Positions 41,401-45,304 of a DNA stretch of 45,304 nucleotides are shown in pieces. Each line of letters begins with the position of its first letter. Position 1 is the stretch's first letter. The DNA comes from Bryobacterales bacterium (GTDB lineage: Bacteria; Acidobacteriota; Terriglobia; Bryobacterales; Bryobacteraceae). Made by a program: the position numbers and the translations under genes. The notes beneath the pieces were generated by a model. It saw nothing but the letters and a program-made list of their open reading frames with translations. It ran no database searches and had not been told where the DNA came from. The stretch is from assembly GCA_003136675.1 (NCBI GenBank), contig PLFE01000047.1, positions 12,380 to 57,683 of the forward strand. Direction: 5' to 3'.

Positions 41401-44379
41401 TTACCGAATCGTCACATTTGTTGCATTCGCCGCCACTCCATTTGCCGTCAACTGAATCGCGACTTCACCCCTGCCTGCCAGCGACGCGGGGATCAGCACG
41501 TTCGCTTGATCCAAACCTGCAAAGCTGCCTTGCATCCCCGCGAAGCCCACGTCAGCTTCCACGCCTCCGATCGTCACCGTGACGCCTGCGGTCCCCGCCG
41601 CCTGGAATCCGGTTCCATAAAGGATGAGATAAACGCTGCCTGAGCTTACATTGATAGGCGCCGCGACAACACTGCCCCCGGTCACAGTGTAGACGCTGCT
41701 ATAGGTCTGCGTGCTCCCTGAAACGGTGAGGACGTCGGCTGCCGCCAGTCCCGCCGGATTCAAGGCGAACACACCCGGCACAACCGCCGTAACCTCGACG
41801 TTCTCGCTGGACAAGGTACCGTCGCCGCTGATGATGTTCACTTGCGCCGCGCCCGTCGCCACGCTCAGCGGCACCTCGAAGTTCACCTGCCCCGGAGAAA
41901 CGAACAGCAGCGGCGCGGCCGTCACCGCTCCACTTGAATCGGTAATGGAAACAGACGTTCCCAAGTAGGTCACCGGAAGCGGCAGCGTGGTCGCGCCCGT
42001 GGCGTTGGCCACATCTGTTCCGTAAGCCGCGGCCAGCATTCCCGGCGCGAGCCCCACGGCCTGCGGATAGGCCGCTGACACCACCGCCGCGTTCAAGGGG
42101 AAACTGGTCGCCATCACAACCAGCATGGGAGTGTCTGCGGAGTAACCGAACTCGCCCGCGATGGCGATGCCCGCTCGCCCGCTGCCATCGAAATCCGCGA
42201 CCGCCAGCGAGTTCGGGTTCGGGCCGGAGAGGAAATAAGTTTGCGCGCCGAACGTTCCGTCACCGTTGCCCAGCATGTAACTGGCTTCCGCGTTACCGCA
42301 ACAATCGCCCATCACCAGGTCCGGTTTGCCATCCCCGTTCAGGTCTGCAATGGTGATGGTAGTGACTACGCCTGTCGAGATGTTCATGGGGGCCCGGAAC
42401 GTGCCGTCCCCGTTGCCCAGGCTAACAGCGAAAACCCCGGTGATGTAATCGTAAGAGACCAGATCCGGCTTACCATCCCCGTTCAGATCGCCTGCCGCAA
42501 CCACCGCTCCGGTCGCTTGCGGAATCGAGGGCGTCTCAAACGTTCCATCTCCCTTCCCCAGGTAGAGCGCCAAAATGGTGTTGAGTCCATTTGATCCGGG
42601 GTAGGAGACCACCAGGTCCGGTTTGCCGTCGCCATTGAAATCCGCAGTGGCGATGGCGGTGGCGGGGTTCCCGGTCGGTAGCACAACCTGCGGAGGCGCT
42701 TCGAATGTTCCATCCCCTTTGCTCAGCAGGATCAGCAGCGTTTCTGACGAGAAGTCGGCGGCATTCGTGAGCACGGCCACGTCGGGTTTGCCATCGCCAT
42801 TGAAATCGGCGACAGCTGTCTTCCCAAACGGTCCGCCGTTCACGGCTACTCCGGCCGCGAACGCCCCATTGCCGCTGTTCAGGAATACGTTCGCCCCGCT
42901 GGATTGCGTGACGAACAGGTCAGGCACGCCGTCGCCATTCAGGTCGAGGATCGATACCGCCACGGGCGCGCCCGTGGTCGCGTAGACCACCGGCGCAGCG
43001 AAGGTTCCATCGCCATTTCCCAGTTCGACGGCGATTCCGGTAGCCTCCGCATATACCAGATCGGGCTTCTTGTCGCCGTTGACATCGGCCGTCGAAACGG
43101 AGGGAATGTATTCGCCTTTCGCCATGCCGACGGTTTGTACCTCAGGCAGTGACACCGCGCCGGTGGTGTCGGCGAAAATGAGCCTTACACCTTGCGCGAA
43201 CCTATCCGGCAGGAAGATGGCGTTCCCGTCCTCCAACGGAATCACTCCAACAGTCCCGGCATTCGCAGGCGCAACGTATTGCCGCGATGCCTGGAATGTT
43301 CCGTCGCCGTTCCCGAAGCCCACAAAAAGACTCTCCTGCGCGGAATCCACGATCAGATAGTCCAGTTTGCCGTCGTTATTCAAATCCGCATACGCGAAGC
43401 CTGCCAGCAAGGAAGACGCACCGGTGGTGGAGGAGATAGGCGCCTTGAAGGTCCCGTCGCCGTTCCCGGGGTAAACCGCCACTACGCCCGCCCCACCCGG
43501 AGGGCCGGGTACAGCCGCGATTAAATCCAGCTTTCCATCCCCGTTGATATCCACGGCGGCGATGTTCTGCGTGCTCGCAAACGGAACCACGGGCAATGTC
43601 TGAAACGTTCCGCCGCCATCACCCAGCAGGACCGCCAGGGATCCGCCCTCGATCACCAGGTCCGGCTTTCCGTCGCCATTGAAATCCCCCAGTGCTATCG
43701 CTTGTGGATACACTCCGACCGGAACCGTCACAGCCGGCGCGAACGTGCCGTCGCCATTACCCAGTAACAGCGCCACTGAGCCGGTTTTCGCGGTCCCGAT
43801 TGGATCTTGCAGGACGGCCAGATCGAGTTTTCCATCGCCGTTGAAATCTGCCGCGACGATGCCTGGTTCGCTGGTGGAGGGAAGACCGTAAAAATGCGTA
43901 GCCAGGGTGGCGCCCGCGGAGGAGTAAAGAGTCACGGTAACGCTCGATCCACCGACGACCGCGGTGTCGGGGATTCCGTCGCCATTGAAGTCCCCAGTGG
44001 CCACCCCTTGCGTTGCTTGACCCCAAGCCTCGGAACTCCCTGAAGTGAATTTTGCGGAACCGCTCGCCGGCGGCACGCGCCGGGGAGCGTTGGGAATACC
44101 GCCGGAGTTACAAACGGCGTCCGTGACCTGTTCTTCGTCACAGGATTCGCAGGGCAACTCGACCATCGCGCCATCCGGATAAATGACAACGATCTCTTTT
44201 TCAGCAGTGTAAGGATTCACCAACAGATAAGCCAAATAGCCGTCATATGTGCCTTCGACCGTGTAGACCGGGAGCACATGGTTAGTCCCATAGGGATTGA
44301 GCGGGGAGGGCTCGCATTGTGCCGCGGCGTGACTAGTCAGCCAAAGCAGCAACAAAAGGGCAAATAAGGCGCGTTTCAT
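41401..44379 (-). CDS. Secreted FG-GAP/VCBS repeat protein with TIGR03437-like C-terminus
   Basis: A 992-residue protein with a signal peptide (~1-20, ending AAAQC). From ~120 to ~750 there are more than ten FG-GAP/VCBS repeats with DFNGDGxPDLVV calcium-binding loops and GNGDGTFxAP turns, forming an integrin-like propeller. The C-terminus (~770-990; AYPQAVGLAPGMLAAAYGTD, PGQVNFEVPLSVATG, YLILYGTGFQAAG) matches the Solibacter-lineage domain TIGR03437. Likely a surface-exposed or secreted binding protein. Function unknown. Confidence 0.92.
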   Translation of the reverse strand: MKRALFALLLLLWLTSHAAAQCEPSPLNPYGTNHVLPVYTVEGTYDGYLAYLLVNPYTAEKEIVVIYPDGAMVELPCESCDEEQVTDAVCNSGGIPNAPRRVPPASGSAKFTSGSSEAWGQATQGVATGDFNGDGIPDTAVVGGSSVTVTLYSSAGATLATHFYGLPSTSEPGIVAADFNGDGKLDLAVLQDPIGTAKTGSVALLLGNGDGTFAPAVTVPVGVYPQAIALGDFNGDGKPDLVIEGGSLAVLLGDGGGTFQTLPVVPFASTQNIAAVDINGDGKLDLIAAVPGPPGGAGVVAVYPGNGDGTFKAPISSTTGASSLLAGFAYADLNNDGKLDYLIVDSAQESLFVGFGNGDGTFQASRQYVAPANAGTVGVIPLEDGNAIFLPDRFAQGVRLIFADTTGAVSLPEVQTVGMAKGEYIPSVSTADVNGDKKPDLVYAEATGIAVELGNGDGTFAAPVVYATTGAPVAVSILDLNGDGVPDLFVTQSSGANVFLNSGNGAFAAGVAVNGGPFGKTAVADFNGDGKPDVAVLTNAADFSSETLLILLSKGDGTFEAPPQVVLPTGNPATAIATADFNGDGKPDLVVSYPGSNGLNTILALYLGKGDGTFETPSIPQATGAVVAAGDLNGDGKPDLVSYDYITGVFAVSLGNGDGTFRAPMNISTGVVTTITIADLNGDGKPDLVMGDCCGNAEASYMLGNGDGTFGAQTYFLSGPNPNSLAVADFDGSGRAGIAIAGEFGYSADTPMLVVMATSFPLNAAVVSAAYPQAVGLAPGMLAAAYGTDVANATGATTLPLPVTYLGTSVSITDSSGAVTAAPLLFVSPGQVNFEVPLSVATGAAQVNIISGDGTLSSENVEVTAVVPGVFALNPAGLAAADVLTVSGSTQTYSSVYTVTGGSVVAAPINVSSGSVYLILYGTGFQAAGTAGVTVTIGGVEADVGFAGMQGSFAGLDQANVLIPASLAGRGEVAIQLTANGVAANATNVTIR

Positions 44380-44391
44380 TTGGCATCAATG

Positions 44392-44697
44392 CTATCGCAA
44401 TTTGCTTCGTTCCGACACCTCTGATCGCACGGCCAAGGGCTGGAGCCTGGCTTGCTCAAACGTGATGGTGCTCCGGAGAGTCTCCAGCGCGAAAGAGATA
44501 CCAGCGCGGATACTCCCTTGAACGAACTCTTCAAACTCCCGGTTCACCGCGTCACGCACAGACGTTGGGATATTCTCGTAGGGTCCGCGATTTAATTCCG
44601 CCGCACGGTCGCCTGCATTGAACGCAAGATCTGCGAAACCAGGGAGTGCAAAGAAGGAGGACTTCCCGCCGCCTGGCGGACCGGCGACAATGAACAT
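44392..44697 (-). pseudogene. Truncated zeta-type (UDP-GlcNAc kinase-like) toxin
   Basis: MFIVAGPPGGGKSSFFALPGF (Walker A GPPGGGKS, residues 6-13), then FNAGDRAAELN and SIRAGISFALETLRSTITFEQAR match chromosomal zeta-type kinases up to residue ~84. There the match stops, and the last ~17 residues come from a segment that repeats the hutU 5' region. Full-length relatives have about 190 residues and a C-terminal nucleotide-binding half that is missing here. Probably inactive. It starts 15 bases after the partner's stop. Confidence 0.8.
44400..44444 (+). repeat. Rearranged repeat of the hutU 5' segment
   Basis: The first 25 bases match 45021-45045 at 21/25 and the last 21 match 45097-45117 exactly. 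The 51 bases between them in the hutU copy are absent here. The repeat begins exactly where the zeta-type kinase loses homology to its family. Confidence 0.8.
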
Positions 44698-44712
44698 CCG
44701 CGGGGGGCGAAT

Positions 44713-44901
44713 TTAGCCCCCGAAATCGCGGTCCGCGCCTTCCTTCATGTCAGCCGGGAGTTCTTTCGCGAGCAGGTTGCCTTCTGAATCGAGGAGGCCC
44801 CTCCGTCGGAGTTCGTCGCCCTCGGCCCGCACTCGCTCCATTCCGTCGGTGAGCACTTGATCGACGAAGGCATCCATCTCGCCCTCGTCATCGAGATTCA
44901 C
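44713..44901 (-). CDS. Antitoxin-like partner of the zeta-type kinase
   Basis: A 62-residue acidic protein (MNLDDEGEMDAFVDQVLTDGMERVRAEGDELRRRG, then AKELPADMKEG) starting at GTG 44901, immediately upstream of the zeta-type kinase in the order antitoxin-toxin. Small acidic partners of this type accompany chromosomal zeta kinases. No DNA-binding motif is evident. It appears intact, while its toxin is truncated. Confidence 0.55.
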   Translation of the reverse strand: MNLDDEGEMDAFVDQVLTDGMERVRAEGDELRRRGLLDSEGNLLAKELPADMKEGADRDFGG

Positions 44902-45020
44902 GTTTTCGATAGTGAGGCGCTTATAACGGGCATGGTTTGTCTCAAACTCAACTGCTCACCATTTTACAGGAAATCCATGAGGAATCCGCCTCTCAGAAAA
45001 TGCACACTCTGGAGTCAGGT

Positions 45021-45117
45021 ATTTGCTTCGATCCAGCGCCTCTGAGAAGATCAAAAAGCTTGCATACTTATCCCATTCGCGCAGCACGCGGGAACCATCG
45101 CACGGCCAAGGGCTGGA
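45021..45117 (+). repeat. hutU-side copy of the repeat at 44400-44444
   Basis: It contains both halves of the 44400-44444 repeat plus the extra 51 bases between them. It spans the probable hutU start codon and first residues. Confidence 0.8.
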
Positions 45118-45304
45118 TTCAGGAAGCCGCCAAGCGCATGCTGATGAACAATCTGGACCCGGAAGTGGCCGAGAAGCCCGACGAATTAATCGTCTATGGC
45201 GGACGCGGCAAAGCGGCGCGCAACTGGGACGCCTACGAGCGCATCGTGGCTACGCTGGAGCGCCTCGAAAACCATGAGACCCTGCTGGTGCAATCCGGCA
45301 AGCC
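45060..45304 (+). CDS. hutU: Urocanate hydratase, 5' part
   Basis: The first ~81 codons of urocanase, which converts urocanate to imidazolonepropionate in histidine degradation. [23 protein letters not shown], then [20 protein letters not shown], then [18 protein letters not shown] and [12 protein letters not shown] are strongly conserved. The gene runs off the right edge. The start is uncertain. TTG 45060 gives the usual short N-terminus. ATG 45000 would add 20 residues from the rearranged repeat. The frame is open back to 44916. No good Shine-Dalgarno precedes either. Confidence 0.9.
   Translation, partial: MHTYPIRAARGNHRTAKGWIQEAAKRMLMNNLDPEVAEKPDELIVYGGRGKAARNWDAYERIVATLERLENHETLLVQSGK

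Noticed and set aside
41286..41582. 98-codon plus-strand frame starting MDRMTMFDLPPFYVPG
   Set aside because: Mostly antisense to the FG-GAP gene end, with a Ser/Pro/Leu-rich tail. The first ~38 residues look coherent, but no family was recognised.
42241..43900. Short periodic DNA repeats suggesting a CRISPR or satellite array
   Set aside because: They are codon-level repeats of the FG-GAP motif (DFNGDGKPD), with variable spacing and an open frame throughout.
1..45304. tRNA, rRNA, transposase, integrase or phage genes
   Set aside because: None found in intergenic regions or frames.

Overview
The window looks like a chromosomal segment of an Acidobacteriota member, most likely of the Solibacter/Bryobacterales type. 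The signs are a GC-rich genome, an 888-residue MacB/FtsX-like permease of the acidobacterial 'ADOP' kind behind a PadR regulator, an ECF sigma factor overlapping a membrane Ser/Thr kinase with a tetratricopeptide-rich tail, tandem-repeat 'GloVer' and FG-GAP secreted proteins, and a C-terminal domain of the TIGR03437 (Solibacter) type. No phage, transposase, CRISPR array, rRNA or tRNA was found.

Layout. 0-3.1 kb: a broken GloVer fragment, a coiled-coil protein, a small nonsense-disrupted gene and a GloVer protein. 3.1-7.7 kb: a decayed copy of the prmA tail, a secreted beta-propeller, prmA itself, a DapA-family protein that lacks its catalytic lysine, and a zinc-ribbon membrane protein. 7.7-12.8 kb: a secreted MBL-fold hydrolase with a decayed copy of its tail nearby, an ICMT-like methyltransferase, an arylsulfotransferase-like protein and a small secreted protein. 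12.6-17.7 kb: an S53 peptidase, a D-aminoacylase-like amidohydrolase coupled to a K+ channel, and a secreted VOC protein. 17.7-21.4 kb: padR-ADOP and an ADOP remnant. 21.4-26.5 kb: ParDE, smc and a DUF433/DUF5615 pair. 26.5-34.4 kb: a haem-motif lipoprotein, the kinase/sigma pair and a 969-residue VPS10/sortilin-like propeller protein. 34.4-40.5 kb: an enoyl-CoA hydratase with an AtuA-like protein, pgeF, a DksA-like regulator, a hairpin-rich 0.6-kb gap, and a molybdopterin oxidoreductase with a lipoprotein. 40.5-45.3 kb: VapBC, an FG-GAP protein, a truncated zeta-type kinase with its partner, and the 5' end of hutU.

Two patterns run across the window. First, four toxin-antitoxin-like modules lie within 24 kb (21.4, 26.0, 40.6 and 44.6 kb), and each has an inactivating lesion: an amber codon in parE, single-base frameshifts in both DUF433 and DUF5615, a frameshift in a C6 tract of vapB, and a zeta-type kinase cut off inside a segment that repeats the start of hutU. 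The long genes beside them (SMC, kinase, VPS10, FG-GAP, ADOP) are all open. Second, three genes (prmA, the MBL hydrolase and ADOP) have decayed copies of only their 3' ends close by. In addition, many start codons have a -10-like TAnnnT hexamer 5-9 nt upstream and no Shine-Dalgarno, which suggests leaderless transcription.

The least explained DNA is the hairpin-rich region at 36.7-37.23 kb. It carries an apparent plus-strand terminator but no plus-strand gene. No complete, clearly novel enzymatic system was identified.
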